Below, one piece after another: positions 13,524 through 26,283 of a stretch of 64,000 bases of DNA. The position numbers and the translations under genes are program-made. The DNA lies in the NCBI RefSeq assembly GCF_002078875.1, contig NC_034413.1, positions 66,522,802 to 66,586,801 on the forward strand, written 5' to 3'. The notes below the pieces were generated by a model, which made no database searches, was not told where the DNA came from, and worked only from the letters and a program-made list of their open reading frames with translations. Source of the stretch: Numida meleagris. Taxonomy: Eukaryota > Chordata > Aves > Galliformes > Numididae. The first letter of the stretch is position 1; each line of letters opens with the position of its first letter.

Positions 13524-16500
13524 TACCTTTTTTATAGGTAAGCCCCTAGGGACAGACTGGTATTCTAGCTCACTGCCATAAGTAGCCACCAGCAGTGTAG
13601 TTTGGTCACCTCTAGAATAATAAAGATATAAAAAGGAAAGGGTGATTTATTTTTTTGTTTGCTTTCTTATTACAAGTGATAGTACCTAAGTTCACAGTAG
13701 ACATCACAGAAGTACTAAAATTGATCGTTATCCAAATGCCTGAGCAAGTAGCAATGACTTAATGTTAAATACAAGTAGTTGACGCTTTCAAGCAAGTTCT
13801 GTCAAGAATCATCAATAAATATCCTTGTACAGAACGATGGGCCTTGTAATGTCTCCCAAAAGAACTTACAAATGATGGGAAGGCTTCGTGTACAATTACA
13901 ATAGTGATAGCATTACAGCGCACAGGAACATACACTTCTGATTCTCCTTACTACCTCAGTCTTTACTGTGAAGGCAAATTTATTCTGAAATTTTCCAGTC
14001 TCCTATTTAGAGATCTGTAATGTCGAGGCAGCCTGAACCCATAAACCACGAATTCACACTTAGATGACAGTCCTGGAAGACATTTGTAGGTGTGCACGTT
14101 AACTCAACCTCACCATTAAATACAAACCCTCCAGAGTCTGCAGCAGTTTCAGATGAAAAACAGTGTAACCCTATTGTCTTCAGATTCCTCATCTCCAAAA
14201 GCAGGCAGTGGTGGAGCAGACAGTTTGTATCTGAGAGCCGCAGGAGTCAACCTGCATTTGGGAGTGATCTAGTGCACGTACAGGAAAGTGAAGTGCTGGG
14301 CTGGTATCTAAGTGCTCTTAAATATTTAACGAAGAGCCATGAAGAGGAAATTGGCAACTTTGCTTAACAGCCGGGTGACATTTAGCTGACAAACACTGTG
14401 AGCATGTTTCCCTGCTAACAGGCAGGGATAATAAAGAGCAAGGGCTGAAGTAATGGAGGTTAGCATCTTAGTTAGTGGGTGGATCAGTGGTGTAGCAGAA
14501 GGTGAGACAGAAACACCGGCTGTGGGCTGTGCAGAGCAAAGGCTCCTTGGTGCCCCTTGGAGAGTGGTCTGTATCCTCAGGATACGTTGGGAAGAGTGGC
14601 GGGCCTGGGGCAGTGCCTAGAGAAAGGCATGGATCTGCCAGGGCAAAACTCCCCAGAATGAGCAAGGTCATACGGTGGGCATGGACAGTTCTGCCATGAG
14701 GGCTCCGTGATGTCAGGCAACGTTCAGGAAGATGAAGTAAATTCCAAAAGAGATGCTGCCTGGGTCTGCACCTCAGGACTGGAGCAGAGAGGCCTGGGCC
14801 AGAGCTTCCTGCAGCACTGAGGGAGGCGGGGAAGAAGGCTGCTGTAGGCTTTGATGAGGCTACACTTGAGTGAATGTGAAGTGAAAAAAGACAGCTCTTG
14901 GAAACTAATTATTACATAAAAGTGCTCAGTGCAGATGTGTTGAAGACACAGTTATGAAAGATGGGATTTAGCATCTATTCCAATAAAACCTGTGTCAAAT
15001 GACAGCCAAGTCTGACACAGTTAATTAAAGCAGGGTGCTCAGACATTCATGTATAGACAGCAATAAACAGCTTTTTCAGTTGATTAAACACCAAAGGCTG
15101 GGGCTTTTGGCTTGGCACAGGAAATACTTGCTGCAAGCACACCGTGGTGCCACAGTATTGCTGCTCCCAACCTATCAGAGAAGCCCTTGGTGCATTCAGG
15201 TGACTGTCCCATGAGCACAGGCTAATAAATTACAATAAACGACCACCACAGCCCCATGGCTATAAGGTCCCAGTGAGTTTCAGAGATGGTTGGTGCATGA
15301 TCCAGGAATGAGCCGGGCATCCAAAGGGTAGGAAGAGCATTTGGAAGTGGGCATGCATTTTGTTGTGGTGGTTTGGTTTTTCCTCTTCCCTTTGACAGAT
15401 GCTCCTGTTGGTTTTTAGGCAGAGAGAAGCTGTGTCAGAGCACTGAAAAAAGGAGTTTGGGAGCACAGAGACTTATTCTTAGTGCAATCAACTTCCATTG
15501 TTCATAGCTTTCAACCCTCATCCTCAGGAACAGTGTCACAGGCATGCAGTACGACAGGCAACGTTTACACATGTAACAGTAAAGTGCCTTGCCACAGATT
15601 ATGTTTATAGCCAAGAAAAGAACAATAGAGAAGCAAGAGAAGCATTATATGCCTTTCACAGTGCCTTGTCATTAACAACAGCATCCTGCAGCCTTTCCTC
15701 CTCAGCAGAGTTTTACTGAACAATTTACTAGGACCACTGAAAACTAAAGCTGGCTGTGGGTAAATGTCTGCTTTCCATCTCACTGGGTTCATTAGGAGGC
15801 ATGATTAACCCTCTCACTGAGAATGCCACCAGCTGTACTTTCACACTGTGATGCTGGTATCCCAGGAATTGTGAGCATGGTTCACATTACTGTTACGGAT
15901 TCCCACATTTATAGAATATTTGAATGGATAGGACATGTACGATCCAGATGAGAAAAGTAGTATGGCAAAATTTTTGTTATGTGTTTTCTTTCTCTTGTAA
16001 GCAACAACAATAGATTTCCCAGGCACTTCAAGATGGTAAACACTGTGGGAAATGGAATCAAAGGGACTTTCTACTAAAAATTTCAGCTGAGAACTGCCAA
16101 CAACATAATAAATGTAATATAGTATCATATAACACAATGCAATGGAATGCAAGCTGGCTGCTGGTGTCAGAGGACTGATAACAAAAGTAAGGCAAGTTGT
16201 TGCATACAAGGGCTTATCAACAACACTAATTATCTCTTACTAATTGCTAACAGGTAAAAAAATATTTTTATTACATATGATCCAGAGAGAAAAAAGAAGC
16301 TAAAAAACATATGGAGGAATGAAAGAGCAAGATGGGCACATTTCTAGAGACTTTGTGCTGGGTTCATTTATCAGTCCAAGTTTTCCAGGCTCAGGAGCCA
16401 AGCAGAGCTTCCTTTCAAATCCGTGCTGAGCTTAAAAGTAGCAGAGAAAAGCAGCAACTCAAAATGAGTTTTAGTAATGAAGCTGCTCTTTACTTTTCAT

Positions 16501-19500
16501 AAGAATGGATTTTTTAAAAGATTTGTAAAAGAGAATTGAATTTGGATCCATGAATTCTGCAGTAAATGACGTAACTCGAGTTAATTAAATTCTGTCACCC
16601 AAGAAATACATTTTTTCCTTCTTCCAGCAGATGTGTGCTACAACCGTTATCTTGGTTGAAGCTAAGCATTTGTTTTAGTTCAATGTGTTTTCCTAGTGAA
16701 ACTATTCTGAGTATACTTCAAACATATGAAATAGTCTCACGAGCAAAATCTACTGAGAATAAGGAAGATGGAAAATTAAAGCTGATGTGAATCAGCTCAA
16801 TATTCTTTTTTGTTAAATGTTAGTGCAAGCATAGGAGTGGACCCGACCAAGATCAGCCTTTACTCTGGGAGGGGGTGGAGTGTTGCCAATCTTTCCCCTT
16901 TAGGGTTACTAATTACAGTACACACCACCAAGGATCTCCATCAATACTCAGAGGAGCCTGTGGGATTGAGCAGCAAATGACTAAAGTGTTACTTGCAGCA
17001 TTAAATCACGGGGAGTCCCAAGTTGTACAGCAATGGGAAAAATAAGTTTTTTCTCTCATCTTTGTGGAACAGATAGCATGAGTATCATTTAATGCCCAGA
17101 TACCCATCAGCAGTATCCAACAAATGTTCATTACCATGACTAATATTTTTCTGAAAAACAAGTACACAAGATGCTTGTATGTATCAGTAAACCACAGGGC
17201 AACACTGTTTTACTTTAAAATGCACCATTTTTCATTTTTTTCACTTGAATACTTTCAATAGCAATATTGTGTGTTCTTACAAGGGTTTCAGACCACAGAT
17301 TTATGCTTTACTGGTAACTACACTGCTACTTTCAGCAGTAAACTCTTTTCAGAAAAAAACATAAAATCTCATGTGCCCTGACTGCACAGTGAACCTAAAA
17401 AAAATCTATCATTAAGAAGCGGGTTTGCCACACAGAATTTTGAGCAGCTTTAATTTCTGCTGTACGTTCTCACCCACACTGAACAGTGAACTCTCGAGCT
17501 CACACGCGAAACATCCAGTGACAGGATTTTAAATCCTGGAGCATAAAGAAACTGATTTAATCATCCCAAAGCATGTTGATAAAATAGTTAAGTAGATTAG
17601 ATTAAAATTCCGTACTTGCAGTGTTTTATGAGCAAAGCTGTTCAGTCCTATGGGTAGCATTTTTCTTTGCCGTAGTCTAAGAAAAGCATCACAAACAGTT
17701 GTGTTATGTACACTGAATACATGTTACTTATATCATAATAATTGCTCAGTTCTTGGCAAACTCAGAATTCAGAGTACTCATAAAGAGCAAGTTATGTGCA
17801 TATCCATTTCCTATTAGAAATTTAATTACGTGGAACCAGGCTATGAAAACTAGAAATTTTGCTTCCTGCTCACGTGCCTGGACTTTTGAAGTCATCTGCG
17901 TGTTTCTGTGGCACCTTAGCCCCAGATATTGCTAAATTAAGTGCCACCAGATCTCACAGTGGCAGAAGAAACACTTACAGATGCATATTTCCATACACAA
18001 ATATGAGGCTGCATCAATGCCATGAGCAGAAACGAAAAACATGTGTACATCTCAGTGGTGATCACTGCTGGTTTCCCCCTAGCTTGGCATGCAGAATGGT
18101 TATGGAGAATCATTAAAAGCCTTCAAGATGGAAATCACAGGATAAAAAGTAGGATGATGGAGCACTTTGTTTTGTAAGGCTGCTGTCAGGGAGGTTATGT
18201 CAGGGAGCACCTTCAATAGAAACAAACAATTTCTATGAATTTGTAGCAATGAAAACTAAAATGTGAGATGTCTTTGTTATCATAAGCTTCTATTTCCCTA
18301 TGTATTATTTAGAAATATCTCTTTACATGAATTCTTGTACTTTACAAGGTTCTTGTGGTCCCTTCATTGCCTTGAAGCAAATGCACATCTCTGCATATCT
18401 CCATGAGGGAAGCAAACCAGACTAGACAGCTGTCCTTCATAGCTGATGTGTCTGATCCCAAGAGAAGGTCAGCGTAAAGTGGCAGCAAGAGTAAATGCAA
18501 GAGCCATCAGGGAGAAAAAAAGCATGTAATCACTGCAATTACACATAATAGACCTAGTGCTTTATACAACCATATCATTTCCTTCCTTGAAGGAAATGTA
18601 CGGTCAGGACATTCCTGAGGTTGAGTATGCACGTTCACTTCCCTTACCTTCTTTCCTGCTCTTTGAAATCCATATTTTAGCAGGGAAAAAATTCATATTT
18701 TAGCTGAGGAAAAACAAAGCAAAACAAACCAACACCAAACCAACACAGAGAAGTTAGGAAGAAACTAACAAACAAAAGAAGGCCTGGGAATACGACAATA
18801 TGCTGGCTATTGGAACCGTTATCCCAAAGAAAGCCGCTGCCCATTCAAAAAAACAGGTCTTTCTTCCAGCTGCCTTATGGCCTAAATCAGGAAAATTCAG
18901 TCATTTTCTGTTGTATAGGAAGAATAACACAAATGCTGTTTCTTTTCCTGAAGGTTAACAGCATTCAGTTAATTCCAAAATATCACACTCACCCTGCTTG
19001 GCGATGCAACAGACTCCTGGGGTGTCTGTTGACTTTCCACCCCAATGCACTCAGTAAATACTACGGATTGCTCTACCTGCAAATCTATACCAAAGTACAG
19101 CTATGTCAGTCCAACCTCTAACAATTATTTCCCTTTCTTTCATCTTTTGGCTTAATTGTAGTGGTGGGTATGTGACAGCTGAAGGGAAAATCTATAGATT
19201 TTGAACCAAAGTGTAATGGGAGCAAGGTGGGTCTCAGGTACATATCTCCTTTAGTGGCTGTGTCCCTAATCTGCTGCACAAATGGTTTTTTGCAGCCAGT
19301 AGGTCTGCATTTTCACATCTTGTGGTCAGTCATTAGTGCTAAACTGTTAATGGACTCACTCAAATCAAGAACTACAAATGCAGAACATCATTGCTTTCTT
19401 GCTGATGCTATGAGTATCATCAGACACCTTAATCACACATGTACCTGTGGCTCTGCATTTAAAAGACACTTGAATAGTGTTGTGGCAATTAAGTGCAGAC

Positions 19501-20154
19501 TATTACAAGTGTAAAATATGTGACTTGCAGCTTACCACTGTAATTTGATCCTTGACATTGAAATAAAACACAAAAATGACCATTAATACCATTTGGAGGG
19601 GGAGTTTGTGGTGAATGTTGTACCTCTCAGGACGTTTTCAGCCACTCACAAGTTGCTCTCATAGCAAACCCAGAGGATCACAGTGGAAATAATGTACTTC
19701 TACCCCGATCCTTTGTACAGCCCTACTCAAATTTAATCTTTGCTGAATTAAAGCATTATCTGTTTAGAAAGACATTTAATTTTTATTTAAAGAGCTTCTG
19801 TGATAGAGATTGCAACGATGACCCTTGGTAATTTGACTGAGTAGTAAACATCCTCACTGATTGTAAACAAAACCTCAGAACTAAACAAATGTACTATCCT
19901 GAACATTATCAAATTTCACTCACCTGATTCCATTTTAATCCCATGGATTCAACACTCATTTGTACTTTTCTATCCTGCCTCGCCAAGTGATCTCTGATCA
20001 AATGACCCTTTAAGCTGTTCTTTGTTCTAAGAACTTTGCAAAGCCATAGGTATATTTTTAATCGATGACCCATTTCAGTCCCATTTTAACTGCGCACTTC
20101 CCTCAGACGCACTATTCAAGCTAGTCTTTAATTTCGTAGAGTTAGCATTTCACC

Positions 20155-20173
20155 TTTTTTTTTTTTTTTTTTT
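20155..20173 (+). repeat. Poly-T tract (19 T)
   Basis: A pure T run in intergenic DNA. I see no retroposed body next to it on either side. Confidence 0.9.
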
Positions 20174-20934
20174 AATTTGCGGGTTTTGCTGCAGTATTGG
20201 CATTACTGATTCTTTATCTGCATTACTGGTGATGTTTCAAAAGATTCAGCCTGTTATTGTGAAATAAGGCAGGGCAGAGTCAGCAGAGACCTTCCTTAAA
20301 GCTAACAAAGCTCAGAGGTCTCTTTGGAGAAATGATTAGGAATGCTTTGTAGAACCATCCCTTGTTGTGCTGTATAGCTGTAACAAACTTAGATCTATTG
20401 GCATAGGACAATCTTCATGATTCTTTGATATTCAGAGGTTTTAAGAAAAATTACCTCTTGCCTTTTTGGAGATAGATATAGCTTTGATTCTTTGGCCTGC
20501 TGAAACATGAAGATATTTGCTCAGAGCTCCACTTTGATTTCAGGATAAGTTTCTTAGAGTTTGAGCCTAGCATCAGCAAATGATCAGTGCATGTCTTCAT
20601 TTACAGAGTAAGACTTATGAGCAAAGAAGTGACAATTTAAACTTGTGTGATCATTTGATAATTTACTCTTCTGAAGTAAGAAGGAGACAGCAGTGAGAGC
20701 AGCCACTGATCACCCATCAACATTATCAGATACCAGTGATGGTCCAGAGCTACAGATAAGGAGGACCACACAGTGCCTTTGGGCTTCATTCTGCCATCCA
20801 CAGCCTGGCTGAAGACATCATCTCAGTATGCTCCTCGATGATCATGAGTGGTAGCACAAGACTGAGACGTGTACCCCAGAGTGGTGTCATCTTATCCGCT
20901 TCATTTTTGCTCCTCACTTTCTTAAAAGTTGTAG

Positions 20935-21190
20935 AAAGAAGTATGGTTTACCCACGATGGATAGGAAAAGCAGCTTCAAACGTCAGCAATAGAAATTGAG
21001 ACATATGTGTGAAAAGAGAAGGTCAGCAAGTGCTGGAACTGGTTGTTCAAGGACAACACTGACACTCTTCAAGAATGGGAGAGAAATGCCTATAGAGCCT
21101 GGCTTAGCTACAGCTGATTCTGTTTGGAGACATGGAGAGGGCTGATGGCACTCTCAGGTCCTGTCAAGCCTCATGATTCTGTGTTTGTTA
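20935..21190 (+). mobile_element. Probable ancient CR1 fragment
   Basis: A degraded match to the CR1 3' region can be followed on the plus strand: CAGCAAGTGCTGGAACTGG, then GGACAACACTG, CTCTTCAAGAATGG and GGAGACATGG, ending with CTGTCAAGCCTCATGATTCT. The order of these blocks fits CR1, but divergence is high. The left limit is uncertain. Confidence 0.45.
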
Positions 21191-21468
21191 TCCTTAATTA
21201 AGTGGTTTCTTCCCCTCAGTACTGTCTACAGTTTTCTGTCATCTGTAATGAGGATGACTTTGCTTTTCTATCATTCAAATCTGGCAGAAACATCACAAGT
21301 TCTTAAATATTAATTCGAATTCTACAAATGTAGCAAGTACAAAGAAAGACTACAGTTCAGTACAAAGAGCTCTATTTCATGTTATCTGTAGCCATGGAAA
21401 TCCAGCTAATTTTCCTGACGTTTTTTTCAACCTGCCATATAAATGCTTCATAGAGAGTAGGTAGTAAA

Positions 21469-21484
21469 ACACACACACACACAA
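21469..21484 (+). repeat. Short CA repeat
   Basis: Eight consecutive AC units, too short to be strongly unstable. Confidence 0.85.
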
Positions 21485-22554
21485 ATTATTAACATTAAAG
21501 AAATAAAAATGCATTTGAGTACTATGGAATGTGAATAATTGAAAATAATGAAGAAAATAAGATGCTGTTGGTCACTGAGTCCTACAAACTTTGGATAAAC
21601 ATGCATGCTCTCTAAAACAGATGAAAGCAAAAAATTAAAAGAATCCTGTGTAATTCCTCAGTTATATATACTACATTGTGTGATTTACTGGGTAGACTAT
21701 TTTTCTTCTTTTAATTGTTGAAGCAGCTTGAAACAGGACACCAAATTGACAAGTATAGCCAGTGGAGCCTCTCAAGGATACACTGGGAAGCCAAGGCAAT
21801 GGGTAGGAGATATTACTTGCCTGATTTACAGTTTTGCCTTACCTTCCTATGTGGAGTGCCTGGTTGTTACCTTGCACCTTGACCTCTTGCAAAACTCCTG
21901 CCAGCTAAGGGAAAATTAAACAGAAGTATTTTTACAACATCCACATTTAAAATAGACCATGCAGTTGTGAGTGAACAAAACTCACATTTTAGTGCAGTTC
22001 TTTTTCCTTTACATTTAGCCAGTTTGCATATATCCTTCTACACACCTCCTGGAATCTCTGACTTTCCACTCACCTTTGAAGCTGCATCCTTGGAGACCAT
22101 CCTGCCTTGGCGGATAACGTTGTGCCCATGCAGCCAAACATCTTTTGCAGGTCCCCCAAGGGCTAGTCCCAGATTTATTCTTTTTCCCTGAAACTTGCTG
22201 TTATAAAATGGTGTGAGTGCTATTGGTTAGTTAAGAAGCACATTGTTTCACTTCCTCTGGGCCACAACTGTTGCATTACTAGGTCAAGAGCTCTCTCCTT
22301 TCCTGATGGGCTAATTCACTGCTCTTGTCATGCTGAAGGGTAATGCTTCCTACTCCCTCCCCTTTGGAGAGTCACCGAGCACATTTCAATGTGAAGTGTC
22401 CTCCTCAGTGAACTTACATATTTTACATCATGCTGTACAAATAAACACACTCATTGCAGCAGCTAAATGGAGTTTAGAAGTTTGCAGGTTATTGCTTTTT
22501 CCTGCGTGATGTGGTAGCAATTAACTACACTAGTGACAACGAGCTCGGGGTGAA

Positions 22555-23940
22555 TGACCTTGTTATTTTCATCTGTGGTAGGCTCTAACAACTGCTCTGA
22601 TAATAATGATGCCAACAAAAATAGGAGGTGATACAGAAGTTTGGAACAATGCTCAGGTTGTCATTTTGTATTTGTTGGATAGGGCTCTTTAAACAGACAA
22701 TGTAATCACTGATTTTTAATTACCTTGTCATTATAGTCAATGTTTGCTATTTCATTTGGTGCTAATGTCCTTGTTAACCTAAATTATCTTATTCCTTCAG
22801 TTACATTTTCAGTTTTAAATTGTATATTTATTTTTTTTAAAAAGAATCTGTTTTATAAGACATGAGGCAAAAAATATTTTAAGTTTCTCAGTTTGGAAGC
22901 ACTCTATTTACAAATACTGAAATAAATTATACATTAAAAGAAATACTTTTAGCAGTAGGCGCAGATGCTAATACTTGTATGAATGTCATAGTAGGACAGA
23001 GAAGGAAAAAAGTCTTTTTTGCTCCACTGATCATAGCACTTTAAAATGACACAGTATTTTGTTGCAGTGTTGGTATTCCTCAAGAACAGGCACTGAGGTT
23101 TAGTCAGCTGTGATTAATTCAGTGACAAGAGACCTTCTTCAATCCCTTAACACTTATTAAATTTATATTAAGGCTGATCAATGCATGATGAGAGCAGGCA
23201 AACAGTTTGACAGATATTCTTAAAACCGGGAAGACAACATATTGATTAGATCTATGCACAGCTTTAGCTGTTTGGTGTGCTTCTGTTTCAGAAATCACAA
23301 GTGAAGCATTTTGCTTTGGTCTGCAGAAGTGGGGCCAACAGGACTTGCGGTGGTTTCCCATCAGCCCCTCACACAGCACGTGGCAATGCATAATCTGCAT
23401 TTCCTCCACAGTCCTTCAGTGCATGCCATTACTTTTGACTGTCACCACAGTACTGGGAGATTACTTTCAGCTCTTTGCCTTGCCGTGTCCCAGTGACCTT
23501 GCATATTTAATCATAATTGGAAGTCAAGTGACTTTTGCAAGACATGAATGTTAATTAGCTTTCAAATTGCTAAAGAGGGTACTTCGTCTGGAGATCCTCT
23601 GATTGCAGTAATTAATTAGTTGTGTGAGGTCAGCCTCCTGTCTTGCACAGTTCATTGAGCAGCTTCTTTTCAAATATTTATAAAGATGTTTTAGTACCTA
23701 TCACTGAAAGGTGCATTAATGCTTTAATTTTAAGCAGAAAAGGGACAGCCTAATATTGTTGGATGTGGCTTAGGTAGTATATATAATAGCAATCTCAAAT
23801 TAACGATTATGTTATATTTTTAAAATGTCAATTAAAAATAGAGGAAAAAAGATATTTGATTCTATAGTATAGGAAATAAACTGAAAAAGTGAATTAAAGC
23901 TATAACCGTAGACTAATTAGCATTAAAATATTGTTCAGGG
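22555..23940. promoter_or_regulatory. TAAT-rich block, candidate conserved regulatory element
   Basis: The stretch is free of recognisable repeats and unusually dense in homeodomain-type cores: TAATCATAATT at 23508, TTAATTAG at 23551, TAATTAATTAG at 23609, ATTAATGCTTTAAT near 23715 and CTAATTAG at 23913. Similar cores lie in 22560-22800. This texture is common in developmental enhancers around gene deserts, but AT-rich DNA also yields such motifs by chance. Conservation cannot be judged from one sequence. Confidence 0.25.
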
Positions 23941-26246
23941 CAATGAAGTATTAGGATTTTAGGAATTTCAAAAGGAATAGAGCACCTAAATGTACACAGA
24001 AAATCATCGCATATCTTTAACGAAGGCTTAACATCTTCTGACAACTGTTGGGTAGGACGCACCAGGGCATTACAGTGTATGAACCCAATCACACACACAG
24101 ACAAAACCATGAGAAGGTCACAGTTGTTTCAGGACAGACCTATTTTCAGCCTGCCTCTTGAACTACAAAACCCTGCGGGGTGGATGTGTTCTCCTGAACC
24201 AGTCCAAAGGCCACCGAAAGAGCAGGGGCATGGGAACTCCAGCCTGGGGAGGCATGGGCTGCGTGCCAGCAGCAGGGCTCAAATGAAGCATGGCTCCTGC
24301 TGCACAAAGCAGCCTGATTATAGCCTGGCTGCTAAAAAGAAGTCAAGTCCAATGCCTATCTGGGATATGAAATTGGAAAGCGTGACCTCTGCACTAAGGA
24401 CAACAGTGTAGCATTGCATATTTTCACACTTTACACCAATCGTACAAATTGGCTCTGATCAGTGGAGGATGCACTGTGCACCTCAAAACTAATAGCAAGA
24501 TGTTCCTCCTATTATCAAAACCAGCAAATCAGATTCATCTATTTTTTTTTTTTTTCAAGAAGCGTGCATCATTTGAAGGGAATTATATGGACTTATTAAT
24601 TTTTTTGGGGGTGGTGTAGCAGAAGAGGAGAGATGCTGAGATCCACAGATATGCCTGGAAAAGGGTAAACATAATCTGATGCACAAGAGACATCCCACTT
24701 CACGGTCTGTTCTTCCATCAGGACACCTCTTCTAAGACATTGCTGTAAAAGGTGGGACATCCCTTCCACTACCTGGGAGCATTATTCTAGCATTACTTGC
24801 ATTGCTTTCTGCTCCTTACCATAGAGAAAATTGGTTGTGAACCACTGAAAGGTCAAATTAAGCACTCTATACTTCTGTAAGTTTGAAGCTCCAGATTTAC
24901 AAAATACTTACACATCAAATTTCACCGAGCATGCAGAATTTCTGGTTGGCAATGTCAAGAACCTCATACTAGCTTAACTATACTGCAGAGAGTGGTGGAC
25001 AAGGACATCAGCTATAGAACAAACACCACAGCTCTTAAGAGCTTGGATTCAGAGTCAATAAAACTAAGGTAAAAATCACTGGGTTTTTGCTATGTTAAGC
25101 TCACAGTGGCAGTATTAATTCCAAAACAGCAAGAGTTTATTTGCTCTGGTCCATACTTGCCAACATAATGATCTTCTGTTTGAAATTCAGGGCTCATGCG
25201 AGTCACCAGGAAGCATGTATCCCTGGCTACAAGGTGCCACCTAAGTCACTCCATTTGCCACAGTTAGATGATATCTTACCTGAGTTATCAGCATGCTGTT
25301 GTCAGACACCATGCAACACTGGCCACTGTGGTAACATGGGGAAAATCATCACCATTAGTTTATCAGGAAGTCCTCAGAAACACAGGCAGAAAACCACTGT
25401 AGGGACTTGCCCCAGCAAAATGCAGGGAGGGCCCATATCTTTGCTCTAACTTTCCTACCAGATGTGACTGCTCTGATGCCCAGCAACAGCATGCTCCTCA
25501 AGGGCTTGCTACTGACTTCCCAGTGAACCTTGACTTCACCATCCCTAGCTAGGGATATCACATTAGCCATATAGGTGATGCCCAACTCTTCCAACAGTTA
25601 AATAAGTTAAAACTTTGTATCTTAGCATTGTCTCCTGCCATTTAGACAGAGCAGCGCTATGCAGACTGACTGCAAAGCTCAGTGTGCAGCGCACACACGG
25701 GTACGGCTGGCACCAGGTTCAATCATCCACACCTTTGGCTCTGCCAATACAAGCAGCAATCCACCTCTGGGGCTCAAGAGTTGGAGCCTCCTCCGACTCT
25801 AAGTTATTCCAGTGGCTGAACGCTGCCCTGCTGAGCAGATCTTCAGCAGTATCACCAGAAAAACAAACCCACTTACATAATTATCTTATACTAATCACCT
25901 ATACTAGACACATACTTACGTGGCACAAGAACGCTGCTGGTGCACTGCCCACGTGAAACAAGAGGGAGTCAATGCTACACAACTGTTTGCTGAAAATGTA
26001 TGCAGTGCCAACACTTGTTAGGTTCAGATTTGCTTATTTAAGCTTCAGAAAAAATTCAATGATCAGCTTGTATCCTTTTCCCCTCCACGCTGACCATTCA
26101 CTTGACATAAAGTAACTTAAAGAAAAGAGCTTAACAGGAATGCTTAATAAATATAGCCCATGAGTTTCCTGTGGGAGGTACAGACCCTCCCTTTCTATTC
26201 ATCTGTTAAAATGAGGTTTTGCTGTGAGTAAAGACACATCCAGTCT

Positions 26247-26249
<3 letters not shown>

Positions 26250-26278
<29 letters not shown>
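26250..26278. repeat. AT dinucleotide microsatellite
   Basis: An uninterrupted run of about 14 AT units, likely length-polymorphic. It lies in intergenic sequence downstream of LRP1B. Confidence 0.95.

Positions 26279-26283
<5 letters not shown>

Larger units (their letters stand above)
7001..15300. other. Intergenic, moderately GC-richer, no gene seen
   Basis: This part is somewhat richer in G and C than its surroundings. It contains longer chance frames (7434-7898 plus, 9370-9813 minus) and the GGAA microsatellite. I found no homology, no exon series and no CpG island. An unannotated long non-coding RNA cannot be excluded. Confidence 0.6.

Noticed and set aside
15841..16209. 122-codon open frame on the minus strand
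   Set aside because: No domain and no partner exons. It was considered as a fragment of an endogenous retrovirus, but no LTRs or retroviral motifs are visible nearby.
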